Of a stretch of DNA of 38,247 nt, positions 1-10,253 are shown piece after piece. The DNA is from Gammaproteobacteria bacterium (GTDB taxonomy: Bacteria; Pseudomonadota; Gammaproteobacteria; SZUA-140). The DNA is taken from NCBI GenBank assembly GCA_015488555.1, contig WFNO01000090.1, forward strand, positions 1-38,247, read 5' to 3'. The number at the start of each line of letters is the position of its first letter. The first letter of the stretch is position 1. A program made the translations under genes and the position numbers. The notes beneath the pieces are model-generated. The model searched no databases. It was not told the DNA's origin and saw only the letters and a program-made list of their open reading frames with translations.

Positions 1-930
1 CTGCCCCGCGGGGCAGACACCGTGGTGTGCCAGGAACAATGCGAAGAGATACCAGGAGAGGGAACATCGGACCAAGTGACGATCAGGGTGAAGATCCGGG
101 GACCGGTGCAGGCGGGGTCACACGTGCGGCGCCGGGGCGAGGACCTGCGCCAGGGGACGGTGGTCCTGGAGGCCGGCACCCGCCTGCAGCCCCAGCACCT
201 GGGGCTGGCCGCCGCCACCGGCAGTGCGGCCCTCGAGGTCTATCGCCGCGTGCGCGTGGCGACGCTGTTCACCGGCAACGAGCTGGTGCCGGCGGGCCGG
301 CCGCTGCAAGCCGGCCAGATCCACGATTCCAACCGCCCCATGCTCCTGGGCCTGCTGAAGCGGATGGGTTGTGAACTCCGGGACCTGGGCATCGTGGGAG
401 ACGACTACCAGACCACCCTTACCACCCTGGCACAGGCGGCCGGGGAGGCGGACCTGGTCCTCACCAGCGGCGGGGCCTCCGTGGGCGAGACGGACCATGT
501 CAAGCAAGCCGTCGCCTCCCTGGGGCGCCTGGAATTGTGGCGCGTGGCCATCAAACCCGGCAAACCCCTGCTGTTCGGCCGCATCGGGGAAACCCTGGTG
601 CTGGGCCTGCCCGGCAATCCCGCGTCCTTGTTCGTCACTTTCGTGCTCTTCGCCCGCCCCCTGCTGCGTCGCCTGCAAGGGACAGGCGACGTGCGGCCCC
701 GGCGCCTGTGGGGACGCGCGCGCTTTGCGCGACACAATCGCGGGGATCGTTGCGAATTCCTGCGCGCGCGCCTGCGCTTCGGCCGGACGGACCACCCGGT
801 GGAGCTGCATCCTCGGCAGGACTCTGCCAGCCTCTCGGCCGTGGCCTGGGCCAATTGCCTGGCCGTGGTGCCGGCCGGTACGTCGCTGGAACCCGGCGAC
901 CCTGTGGAGGTGTTGCTGTTCGAGGATTGA
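1..930 (+). CDS. moeA: Molybdopterin molybdenumtransferase MoeA, 5'-truncated by the window edge
   Basis: MoeA inserts molybdenum into adenylylated molybdopterin in the last step of molybdenum cofactor synthesis, in the cytoplasm. The frame is open from base 1, and the first residues (GADTVV followed by QEQ) match the internal MoeA segment GADTVVxQE, so the real start lies upstream; the ORF-track Met at 22 is an artefact (a GTG inside the gene). The visible part contains the MoCF-biosynthesis fold: FTGNELV near residue 90, the DSNRPML segment, the LTSGGASVGETDH loop, IKPGKPLLFG and GLPGNPAS, which form the molybdate/cofactor pocket in this family. The C-terminal beta-barrel domain IV follows and ends normally. 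It converges on the ABC ATPase gene with a 19-base gap and no obvious terminator. Identification is secure; regulation is not visible. Confidence 0.95.
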   Translation: MPRGADTVVCQEQCEEIPGEGTSDQVTIRVKIRGPVQAGSHVRRRGEDLRQGTVVLEAGTRLQPQHLGLAAATGSAALEVYRRVRVATLFTGNELVPAGRPLQAGQIHDSNRPMLLGLLKRMGCELRDLGIVGDDYQTTLTTLAQAAGEADLVLTSGGASVGETDHVKQAVASLGRLELWRVAIKPGKPLLFGRIGETLVLGLPGNPASLFVTFVLFARPLLRRLQGTGDVRPRRLWGRARFARHNRGDRCEFLRARLRFGRTDHPVELHPRQDSASLSAVAWANCLAVVPAGTSLEPGDPVEVLLFED

Positions 931-949
931 AGCCGGCAACCGATACGCT

Positions 950-2979
<2,030 letters not shown>

Positions 2980-2983
<4 letters not shown>

Positions 2984-4473
2984 GACTCCCGGCCCGCCGC
3001 CGCATCCCGGGTGCGGGGGTCGAAGGCGTCCCGCACGGCGTCAGCCAGCAGGTTCGCTGCCAGCACCAGCAGGAACATGAATACGAAGGCCGCCAGCAGC
3101 GACCACCACACCATGGGCTCGCGCGCCATCTCCAGGCGCGCGCCGTTGATCATGTTGCCCCAACTGTGCATGGAGGGATCCACACCCACGCCCACGTAGG
3201 AGAGGATGGCCTCGGCCAGCACCAGGCCGCTGAAGTCCAGCACCACGGTGATGAGGACGATGTGCATGACGTTGGGCAGCAGATGGCGGCTGAGGATGCG
3301 GAAATGGGGCACGCCGAAGGCCACCGCCGCCTGGACGTAGTCCACGCCGTGCAGTTTCAGGGCCTCGCCGCGCAGCAAGCGGCACAATGTGGTCCAGCTG
3401 GTCACCCCCAGGATGATACACAGAAACAGCAGGCGCATGTCGGCGCGCTCCGCCGCGGTCTCGAACATCTCGGGATGGGTATCGATGTAGACCTGCAGCA
3501 TGAGCACCGCCGAAGCGATGAGCAGCACACCGGGAATGGAATTGAGCGTGGTGTACAGATATTGGATGACATCGTCCACCCAGCCCCGGAAATAACCGGC
3601 CATGAGCCCGAGCAGCACCGCGAACGGCAGCATCACCAAAGTGGTGAGGGTACCGATCACCAGGGCGGTGCGCACGCTCTTCAGCGTCTGATAGAAGACG
3701 TCCTGGCCCACCTTGTCGGTGCCGAAGATATGATAGAGAGGCGCCAGTTCCACCGCCCAGGCCACGGCCATGAAGACCAGTGCCAGCACCCCGAGCATGA
3801 CCCGCCAGGGCAGCACCGTGCGCCCCGCCAGCACCTGGCGCAACTGGCTCCCGAAGGGCCGGTGATGGCGATAGGCCAGCAGGGCCACCCACAACAGAGC
3901 GAACAGCAGCCACCAGCCCAGGCCCGTGGCCAGCCCCGCCAGGCTGCGCTGCAGCACGTCCGCGGTGCGCTCACTCGGATCTTCCAGATGCGCGCCCCCA
4001 TAGACCAGGCGCGGGTAGTCCCGCACGCGAGTGCCGTCCGGCAGTTCCAGGGTCTCCTTGGCATAGAGATGGGTGGCGAAGGGTGCGGAATAGGTCTTCT
4101 CCACCTGCTCTTTCAAAGGTCGCAACAGGAGATCCAAAAGGCTCAACACCTCCACGGCATGGAACACCTCCTGCTGCTGCCCGCCGTCCTGCCCTCCCTG
4201 CGGCTGTAAGGGTTCGCGGAAGTGCACCGAATCCAGCAGCCCCACCACCACGAAGCAGCTCATGACCACCGCAGCCGCCATGGCCAGGGGGCGGGCGAAG
4301 ACCTGGCGCCAGGGCGCGCGCAGATGCTCGCGGCGGCGGGCATACCAGATGCAGATCACCAATACCCCGACGAGGAGGAACACCAGGACATCGGTCCACA
4401 AGAGCACCGGTTTGAGCCCGCGCCAGTATGCCAGGGTGTCAGGCCCCACGATCTCCTCCAACACCGTGGTCAC
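2980..4473 (-). CDS. yejE: Peptide ABC transporter permease with enlarged N-terminal half (YejE-like)
   Basis: Inner-membrane permease of the DppC/YejE class. The C-terminal ~300 residues carry the usual BPD_transp_1 membrane core with an EAA-type loop ([18 protein letters not shown]) that docks on the ATPase. The protein is 497 residues, while E. coli YejE is about 340. The surplus is N-terminal: two hydrophobic segments (about residues 25-46 and 66-86) enclose a Gln/Gly-rich and charged stretch of about 100 residues that should face the periplasm, before the third segment ([18 protein letters not shown]). The start is GTG (MTTVLEEI). The stop overlaps the start of the ATPase gene by four bases, so translation is probably coupled. 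The role of the extra domain is unknown. Confidence 0.88.
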
Positions 4474-4485
4474 GGCGTGCCTGCA

Positions 4486-5463
4486 TCACGAGATCCTCAC
4501 CCGTGGATCCACCAGGGTATAGGAGATGTCCGTGAGCAGCAGCCCCAGGATGTAGAGCACCGAGCCCAGGAACACCATGGCCCGCACGATGGCGAAGTCT
4601 TGGGCGCGGATGGCGTCGATGGTATAGCTGCCCAGTCCGGGAATACCGAAGAAGGACTCCAGCACCAGGCTGCCCATGAACAACAAGGGCAGGATCACCA
4701 CCACGCCGGTGAGGATGGGAATGAGGGCGTTGCGCAACACGTGCCGGAACAACACCACCCGCTCGCTGAGTCCCTTGGCGCGGGCAGTGCGCACGTAGTC
4801 CTTGCCCGCTTCTTCCAGGAACAGGGTGCGGTACCAGCGGGCCCCCGAACCCAGACCGTAAAGCACCGCGATGCAGACCGGCAGGACGATGAACTTGAGG
4901 GCGTTCCAGCCGCCGTCGTAACCGGAGATGGGCACCAGGTGCAGGAGTTTGCCGATCACGTACTGGCCGGCGATGATGTAGAACAGGGAGGAAACGGACA
5001 TCATGATCACCAGCAGCACCACACCCAGGGTGTCTACGTAGGTGGCGCGGAAGAACACCAGCAGCAGGGCGGCGGTGATGTTGGCCAGCAGGCCGAAGAC
5101 CAGTACCGGCACGGCGATGGCCAGACTGGGCCACATGCGCTGATAGATGTCGTAGCCGATGTCCCGGCCGGCATCGGAGCGACCGAACTGGAAAGCGAAC
5201 AGGCGCACCGATTTCTCGAAGAAGATTGTGTCGGTGAAACGCTGCAGGCCGTCGCGGGCCTCGTTGTAGAGCAGCGGTTTGTCGTAGCCTCGGGCCGCTT
5301 TCCACTCGGCGATGGCCTCGGGCGTGACGTGTTTCATGCCCAGATGCATGCGTGCCATGTCGTCCGGTGTGTTGACCACGAAGAACAGCACGAAGGTGAT
5401 GAGATTGATGCCGATGAGGATGGGCACGGCGTAGAGCAGGCGGCGAACGATGTAGGCCAACAC
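4486..5463 (-). CDS. yejB: Peptide ABC transporter permease (YejB/DppB-like)
   Basis: First permease of the transporter, 325 residues, inner membrane. It begins with the typical DppB-class opening (MLAYIVRRLLYAVPILIGIN, first membrane helix) and carries the EAA-type loop TARAKGLSERVVLFRHVLRN about 100 residues from the end. The segment FEKSVRLFAFQFGRSDAGRDIGYDI between helices 1 and 2 matches the YejB-type periplasmic loop, which is longer than in plain DppB proteins. The start is GTG and lies four bases after the stop of the binding-protein gene; the next permease follows after 12 bases. Gene order (binding protein, B, E, F) is that of yejABEF. Confidence 0.92.
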   Translation of the reverse strand: MLAYIVRRLLYAVPILIGINLITFVLFFVVNTPDDMARMHLGMKHVTPEAIAEWKAARGYDKPLLYNEARDGLQRFTDTIFFEKSVRLFAFQFGRSDAGRDIGYDIYQRMWPSLAIAVPVLVFGLLANITAALLLVFFRATYVDTLGVVLLVIMMSVSSLFYIIAGQYVIGKLLHLVPISGYDGGWNALKFIVLPVCIAVLYGLGSGARWYRTLFLEEAGKDYVRTARAKGLSERVVLFRHVLRNALIPILTGVVVILPLLFMGSLVLESFFGIPGLGSYTIDAIRAQDFAIVRAMVFLGSVLYILGLLLTDISYTLVDPRVRIS

Positions 5464-5466
5464 GGC

Positions 5467-7671
5467 TCAGGCCCTCCCGGAGACCAGGGCAGGCCGGCGG
5501 ATGCGCCGCAGATAACTCCACCAGGCGGGCAACACCAGGAGCACCAGCAGCAACCCTGCCAGCCCCAAGGGCCAGAGCACGGGGCGGTTCCACTCGGCCC
5601 GCAGCCGCTGGCGCAATTGCGGATCCACGCGCCGGTACTTGAGGACGTTGTTGGCCATGAGATTGGGTTTGACGTTGTGATACCAAGCATGATAGAGGGT
5701 GTAACCCTTGGGATGGAAAGCCCACACCCAGGGGGCGTCGCGGCGCACGATGTCCACCATGCGGTCGATGAGGGCCTGGCGGCGCGGGCCGTTGTCCATG
5801 GTCTTCATCTGCTCGAACAGGCGGTCGAACTCCGGATTGGCGTAGTTGGCGGCATTCTCGCCATGGTGTTTGACCTTGCCGTTGGGACCGTAGAGCAGAA
5901 ACAGAAAATTTTCCGGATCGGGATAGTCGGCGTTCCAGCCCCAGATGAAGATCTGGGCGTTGCCGTTACGGATCTTGTCCTGGAAGCGGTTGTAGTCGGT
6001 GCTGCGGATCACCAACTGGATGTCCAGCTTCTGGAACTGCTTGCGATACCACTCCAGGCGCGCCTTGTCGTCGGGCCCCATCGCAGTGACGTCGAAATAG
6101 AGCACCAGCGGGCGGCCCGTCTCCTGATCCACGCCGCCTGCATAACCGGCCTCGGCCAACAGGCGGCGGGCCTCACCGATGGACTTGCGCACGGGCCGCC
6201 CGTCGCGCCACTCGTAGACGTAGGGATTGATGCCCGCCCGGCCCTGGCGGTGGCCGAAGATTCCGGGCGGAATGGGGCCCTGGGCCGGAATGCCGCGGCC
6301 GTTGGCGAAGATGGAGAGGTATTCCTCGAAGTCCAGGGCGATGCTGATGGCCCGGCGCAGCTTGCGCTGGCGCTCGCCATAGCCGCCCACCACCGGGTCC
6401 AGCATGTTGAATCCCAGATAGAAGATGGAGGTGTTGACCGCGGTCACCAGGCGGATGCCCTTGGCCTGCATGGCCTCGCTCAAGGCCACCTCCCCTTCGC
6501 CGCTCACGCGAATGGCCTGATCGAAACTGTCGGAAGTGATGCCGGAGGTGTCGTAATAACCCTGGAGGAACTTGTTCCAGTAGGGGATGTCCTCCTTCTC
6601 CAGGCTGAACACCACCTTGTCAATGAAGGGCAAGGGGCGGCCTGCATCCACCAGCAGGCCGGCCGCCCGGTCCTCCGGCTCACCCTCCTCGGGATAGCGC
6701 TCGCCATGGAAATTGGGATTGCGCTCCAGCACCATGCGCCGGTTGGGATCGTTGACCGTGAGCATGTAGGGGCCGGTGCCCACCGGATACCAGTCCAGGG
6801 TGATGTTCTTCTCCGCCATGCCCGGCTGGGAATAGAAGCGGTCCGCTTCCGGAGGCATGGGGGCGAAAAAGGGCATGGCCAGCCAATACAGGAGTTGCGG
6901 GTACTTGCCGCGCACCTTGATGCGATAGGTGTAGCGGTCCACCACCTCCACGCCGGCCAGTGGAAAACGGGTGAGATCCAGATAGGTGCCACCGGCAGCG
7001 CGCATTTCGCGGTCTGCCTCGCGCAGGCGGGCGGCCAGCTCGTCCAGTCCTACGATGTATTCGCGCATGATGCCGAAAATGGGCGAGAACAGGCGGGGGT
7101 GCGCCAGTCGCTTGATCTGATAGACGTAGTCCGCCGCCACCAGCTCGCGGGTGTCGGTCTCGGGAAAATCGGCCAGGGTATGAATGCCGCGCAGGCGCTG
7201 CGGATCCAGATCGTGATACAGATAGCGCCCACTGGCGTCGCGGGCGAAGGCCGGATGGGGCTGGTAGCGGATACCGGGACGAATACGGATCTCATAGACG
7301 GTGTAGGCCACTGGCCGCGAACCGTCACGCGCCTCGGCGGGGGGAATCTCACGACCCTGGGCGTCGTAGTAGCGAGCCTGCGGCATGGCCGCAGCGGTCA
7401 GGGGAACCAAAGTATACGGGCGTTTCAGGTAATGATATTGCAGGGGCGGCTCGTAGATCTGGGCGATGAACAGGTATTCGTTGCTGCTATAGGAGCGGGC
7501 CGGATCCAGATGCTTGGGGCGCTCACGAAAGGAGGCATAGAGGATGTTCTGGTCATCCTCTGCAGCGGGATAGGGATTGTTCCAAGGGCGCTCGCTGCAA
7601 GCCGTCAGCGGCAAGAGCATCGCCAGCCACAGCCAACGGGCCAGCATCCAGCCCCAAGGCTTAGCGGGCAT
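5467..7671 (-). CDS. yejA: Extracellular solute-binding lipoprotein, family 5 (YejA/NppA-like), with C-terminal membrane segment
   Basis: Periplasmic binding component expected to deliver oligopeptides or peptide conjugates to the YejBEF-like channel. I choose the ATG at 7671 because GGAGGT sits five bases before it; the ORF-track start at 7689 has no such site. The 734-residue protein opens with a lipoprotein signal ending in the lipobox LTAC (Cys 25 from this start), so it should be lipidated. The rest is a long SBP_bac_5 domain: NPNFHGERYPE, YWNKFLQGYYDTSG, FNMLDPVVGG and FIWGWNADYPDPENFL are recognisable family segments. Unusually, the last 40 residues contain a clear hydrophobic helix (VLWPLGLAGLLLVLLVLPAW) followed by RRIRRP, suggesting a second membrane anchor with a positive cytoplasmic tail. 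It is the first gene of the operon. Confidence 0.92.
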   Translation of the reverse strand: MPAKPWGWMLARWLWLAMLLPLTACSERPWNNPYPAAEDDQNILYASFRERPKHLDPARSYSSNEYLFIAQIYEPPLQYHYLKRPYTLVPLTAAAMPQARYYDAQGREIPPAEARDGSRPVAYTVYEIRIRPGIRYQPHPAFARDASGRYLYHDLDPQRLRGIHTLADFPETDTRELVAADYVYQIKRLAHPRLFSPIFGIMREYIVGLDELAARLREADREMRAAGGTYLDLTRFPLAGVEVVDRYTYRIKVRGKYPQLLYWLAMPFFAPMPPEADRFYSQPGMAEKNITLDWYPVGTGPYMLTVNDPNRRMVLERNPNFHGERYPEEGEPEDRAAGLLVDAGRPLPFIDKVVFSLEKEDIPYWNKFLQGYYDTSGITSDSFDQAIRVSGEGEVALSEAMQAKGIRLVTAVNTSIFYLGFNMLDPVVGGYGERQRKLRRAISIALDFEEYLSIFANGRGIPAQGPIPPGIFGHRQGRAGINPYVYEWRDGRPVRKSIGEARRLLAEAGYAGGVDQETGRPLVLYFDVTAMGPDDKARLEWYRKQFQKLDIQLVIRSTDYNRFQDKIRNGNAQIFIWGWNADYPDPENFLFLLYGPNGKVKHHGENAANYANPEFDRLFEQMKTMDNGPRRQALIDRMVDIVRRDAPWVWAFHPKGYTLYHAWYHNVKPNLMANNVLKYRRVDPQLRQRLRAEWNRPVLWPLGLAGLLLVLLVLPAWWSYLRRIRRPALVSGRA

Positions 7672-7724
7672 CGCAGACCTCCGGTTCATCTCCCGCCGGC
7701 GGTTCCTGTTTGCCCATCTCCAAG

Positions 7725-7862
7725 GCCCTCACCCCAACCCCTCTCCCACGGGGAGAGGGGCTATCTGAATCCCTCACCCCAACCCCTTTCCCAAAGGGAG
7801 AGAGGCTACGAAAAATCCCCCTCTCCCCCTGAAGGGGGAGAGGGCAGGGGTGAGGGGGTGTT
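7725..7862. repeat. Intergenic palindromic repeat cluster, copy 1 (CCCTCACCCCAA-type)
   Basis: Three adjacent G/C hairpins: CCCCTCTCCC-ACG-GGGAGAGGGG, CCCTTTCCC-AAAGGGAGAG, and CCCCCTCTCCCCCT-GAA-GGGGGAGAGGG. CCCTCACCCCAACCCC occurs twice on the left, and a related inverted GGGGTGAGGGGG closes the right side. No coding potential of its own; the ORF-track proteins here are rich in Pro/Ser and are translations of the repeat. It lies between the divergent binding-protein and fabI genes. The same arrangement recurs at 12766-12870. Confidence 0.8.
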
Positions 7863-7885
7863 TTTCTATCCCCTACCCCCCATCC

Positions 7886-7934
7886 TCTGACATCTGCCCC
7901 CTGACATCTGTCTCCTGACATCTGACGTCTGACC
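7886..7934. repeat. Heptanucleotide tandem repeat, about 7 units (TCTGACN-like)
   Basis: Reads as consecutive 7-base units TCTGACA, TCTGCCC, CCTGACA, TCTGTCT, CCTGACA, TCTGACG, TCTGACC. It directly follows the palindromic cluster, as at the second copy (12915-12949). Confidence 0.75.
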
Positions 7935-8009
7935 TCCGGCCGGGGGTGAAGGGATATTTTTGGGGAAATGAACGACATCCGCTTCGCAGGCGTTCCAATT
8001 TCTTGCGCA

Positions 8010-8018
8010 TGTTATATT
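8010..8018 (+). promoter_or_regulatory. Candidate extended -10 promoter for fabI
   Basis: TGTTATATT fits an extended -10 element (TGN plus a 5/6 TATAAT match); no good -35 is visible. A perfect 12-bp palindrome, CGCGGATCCGCG (8025-8036), lies at the predicted start point. This would leave a leader of about 180 bases before fabI. Nothing else recognisable was seen in 7940-8206 apart from the ribosome site AGAAGG just before fabI. Confidence 0.35.
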
Positions 8019-8206
8019 ATTTGACGCGGATCCGCGATATACCAGGGCCACATCCCAGGGTCATCCGAGGACCACGATACCGAACCGGGACGCGCGGAGC
8101 ATGCTAAAGGAGGCTTTGCCATCGATTGTCTTGGTAAAATAGGCTGGTGGTTCACCGAACCCTGCGGTCCACTCTTCCGAGTTTGACAAGAAAAGAAGGT
8201 ATTGCT

Positions 8207-8989
8207 ATGGGATTCTTACAAGGCAAACGTGCGCTCATCGTCGGCGTCGCCAGCACGCGTTCCATCGCCTGGGGCATCGCCCAGGCCATGCACCGGGAAG
8301 GCGCAGAACTGGCCTTCACCTATCAGAACGAGAAACTCCGGGGACGGGTGGAAAAGCTGGCGGCGGAGTGTGACTCCGATATCGCTATTCCCTGCGACGT
8401 CAGCAACGACGACGACATCGATGCCCTGTTCGAGCACCTCGACGACTATTGGGATCACCTGGACATCATCGTCCATTCCGTGGCCTACGCTCCTCGCGAT
8501 GCCCTGGAAGGCCCTTATCTGGACTGTATTACGCGCGAGAACTTTCGTATCGCTCACGAGATCAGCGCCTACAGCTTCGCTGCACTAGCGAAGGCCGGCT
8601 GCAACATGATGGAAGGCCGTAACGGCGCCCTGCTCACCCTCAGCTACCTGGGTGCGGTACGTACCATTCCCAATTACAACGTCATGGGTCCGGCCAAGGC
8701 CAGTTTGGAGGCCAACGTCCGTTACATGGCCAGCAACCTCGGGCCTGACGGCATACGCGTCAATGCCATCTCCGCAGGCCCCATCAAGACCCTGGCCGCC
8801 GCTGGCATTGGTGATTTTCGCAAGTTCCTCGACTACTCCGAGAAGAACTCCCCGCTGCGCCGCAATGTCACCATTGAAGAGGTAGGAAACGCCGCGGCCT
8901 TTCTATGCTCGGATCTGGCCAGCGGCATCACCGGCGAAATCCTCTACGTGGACGGCGGCTATAACATCCAGGGTATGGGGCAGTTTTAA
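8207..8989 (+). CDS. fabI: Enoyl-[acyl-carrier-protein] reductase (NADH), FabI
   Basis: Catalyses the last reduction of each fatty acid elongation cycle, enoyl-ACP to acyl-ACP, as a cytoplasmic tetramer of the short-chain dehydrogenase fold. The start at 8207 ([13 protein letters not shown]) is preferred over the track GTG at 8147: AGAAGG lies just upstream and the resulting 260 residues match the family length (E. coli 262). Visible are the nucleotide loop [13 protein letters not shown] (residues 13-25), Tyr147, and the catalytic pair Tyr157 and Lys164 in YNVMGPAK, the FabI spacing Y-X6-K; the C-terminal DGGYNIQGM is also typical. This is the triclosan-target class of enoyl reductase. It is followed after 27 bases by a symporter gene on the same strand. 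Confidence 0.97.
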   Translation: MGFLQGKRALIVGVASTRSIAWGIAQAMHREGAELAFTYQNEKLRGRVEKLAAECDSDIAIPCDVSNDDDIDALFEHLDDYWDHLDIIVHSVAYAPRDALEGPYLDCITRENFRIAHEISAYSFAALAKAGCNMMEGRNGALLTLSYLGAVRTIPNYNVMGPAKASLEANVRYMASNLGPDGIRVNAISAGPIKTLAAAGIGDFRKFLDYSEKNSPLRRNVTIEEVGNAAAFLCSDLASGITGEILYVDGGYNIQGMGQF

Positions 8990-9016
8990 GGCCGCCCCGT
9001 TCACTCTGACCTAGCC

Positions 9017-10249
9017 ATGCCCCATCGGCACGCCCTTATCCTGCTCCTGTTCATCGTCGCCGGCGTCCTGGCCGGCGGAGTGGCAGGTTGGATCTGGGGG
9101 CCAGCCATGCAATCGGTAGCCTGGATGGGCGATCTGTTCCTCACCGCCCTCAAGATGCTCATCGTCCCACTGATCATCGCTGCGGTGATCAGCGGCGTGG
9201 CCTCCCTGGGAGACGTGCGCAAGCTGGGACGGGTGGGAGGTGCTACCCTTCTTTACTATCTATGCACCACCGGCCTGGCAGTGTTCATTGGCCTGGTAAT
9301 GGTCAACCTCATCCAGCCGGGTGCGGGACTGAACATCAGCGACGGCGAGATCCCGCAGAAGGTGTTGGAGAAGGAACAGACCGGTGCCGTCGATATCCTC
9401 ATGTCGCTGGTCTCTCCCAACCTGATGGCAGCCGCCGCCGAAACTGATCTCTTGCCGCTCATCGTGTTCGCCATCCTGTTCTCTGCCGCCCTCACCACGG
9501 TGGGAGAGCGCGGAGCCCATGTCATCGCCTTCTTCGACGGGGTCAACGAGGCCATGATGAAGCTGGTGGTGTGGCTCATGTATTTCGCTCCTCTGGGCAT
9601 ATTCGCCCTGGTTGCGGCCCGCCTCGGCAAGGCCGGCGGCGGCGAGGCCTTTCTCGCCGAGCTAACTGCCGTGGGCCTCCATGTGATCACGGTACTAAGT
9701 GGCTTGGCGCTGCACTTCCTGGTACTGGGCTTGATCCTGTTCTTCGTCGCCGGCCGCGGGCTGGACTATCTGGTGGGCATGCTGCGTGCCCTGTTCACGG
9801 CCTTTGGAACGGCCAGCTCCTCGGCCACACTGCCGCTGACCATGGAATGCGCGCGGGAGAACCGTGTAGATGAGCGAGCAGTACGTTTCGTGCTGCCCTT
9901 GGGCAGTACCGTCAACATGGATGGCACCGCCCTGTACGAGGCGGCCGCGGTGATGTTCATCGCCCAGGCCTATGGCATCGAACTGAGTGTGGGACAACAA
10001 GCCATCGTCTTCGTCACCGCCACCCTGGCGGCCATCGGTGCGGCAGGCATTCCCGAGGCTGGCCTGGTGACCATGATCATCGTCCTCAACGCGGTTGGAT
10101 TGCCCCTGGAAGGCATCGGGCTACTGCTGGCTGTAGATTGGTTCCTGGACCGCTTCCGCACCTCTGTGAACGTCTGGGGGGATGCGGTGGGCGCAGCAGT
10201 GATCGGCCGCCTCATGCACTGGAACGACCGGCGCCGGCAATCGAGCTGA
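9017..10249 (+). CDS. Dicarboxylate/amino acid:cation symporter (DAACS family, GltP/DctA type)
   Basis: Inner-membrane secondary transporter that imports C4-dicarboxylates or acidic amino acids with Na+ or H+. The 410 residues show the family landmarks in order: N-terminal helices including ALKMLIVPLIIAAVISG; the serine-rich hairpin SSSATLPLT (HP1) near residue 270; the broken-helix motif NMDGTALYEA of TM7; the HP2 loop AAIGAAGIPEAG; and TM8 with DWFLDRFRTSVNVWGDA. The acidic Asp and Arg in that last segment are where family members bind the substrate amino or carboxyl group, but the substrate cannot be assigned with confidence. No strong ribosome site is seen before ATG 9017. It probably shares the fabI transcript. 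Its stop lies only four bases from the convergent ppiD stop. Confidence 0.92.
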   Translation: MPHRHALILLLFIVAGVLAGGVAGWIWGPAMQSVAWMGDLFLTALKMLIVPLIIAAVISGVASLGDVRKLGRVGGATLLYYLCTTGLAVFIGLVMVNLIQPGAGLNISDGEIPQKVLEKEQTGAVDILMSLVSPNLMAAAAETDLLPLIVFAILFSAALTTVGERGAHVIAFFDGVNEAMMKLVVWLMYFAPLGIFALVAARLGKAGGGEAFLAELTAVGLHVITVLSGLALHFLVLGLILFFVAGRGLDYLVGMLRALFTAFGTASSSATLPLTMECARENRVDERAVRFVLPLGSTVNMDGTALYEAAAVMFIAQAYGIELSVGQQAIVFVTATLAAIGAAGIPEAGLVTMIIVLNAVGLPLEGIGLLLAVDWFLDRFRTSVNVWGDAVGAAVIGRLMHWNDRRRQSS

Positions 10250-10253
10250 TCGC

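Noticed and set aside
4222-7890. 1222-codon open frame on the plus strand, and similar long plus-strand frames at 1283-3199 and 20349-23072
   Set aside because: They lie antisense to well-supported genes, are rich in His, Gln and Gly, show no family motifs and arise because stop codons are rare opposite GC-rich coding sequence.
7661-7978. Small ORFs in the repeat region (also 12750-13216)
   Set aside because: Their translations are Pro/Ser/Arg-rich readings of the palindromic and heptamer repeats, and no ribosome sites were seen.
8104-8167. Strong ribosome-site-like AAAGGAGG upstream of fabI
   Set aside because: No ATG or GTG follows at a suitable distance; the nearest in-frame reading would begin with ATC, and a TTG reading gives only eight codons. 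No small gene could be supported.
8147-8206. 20-residue N-terminal extension of FabI from GTG 8147
   Set aside because: The conserved FabI sequence and ribosome site place the start at 8207.
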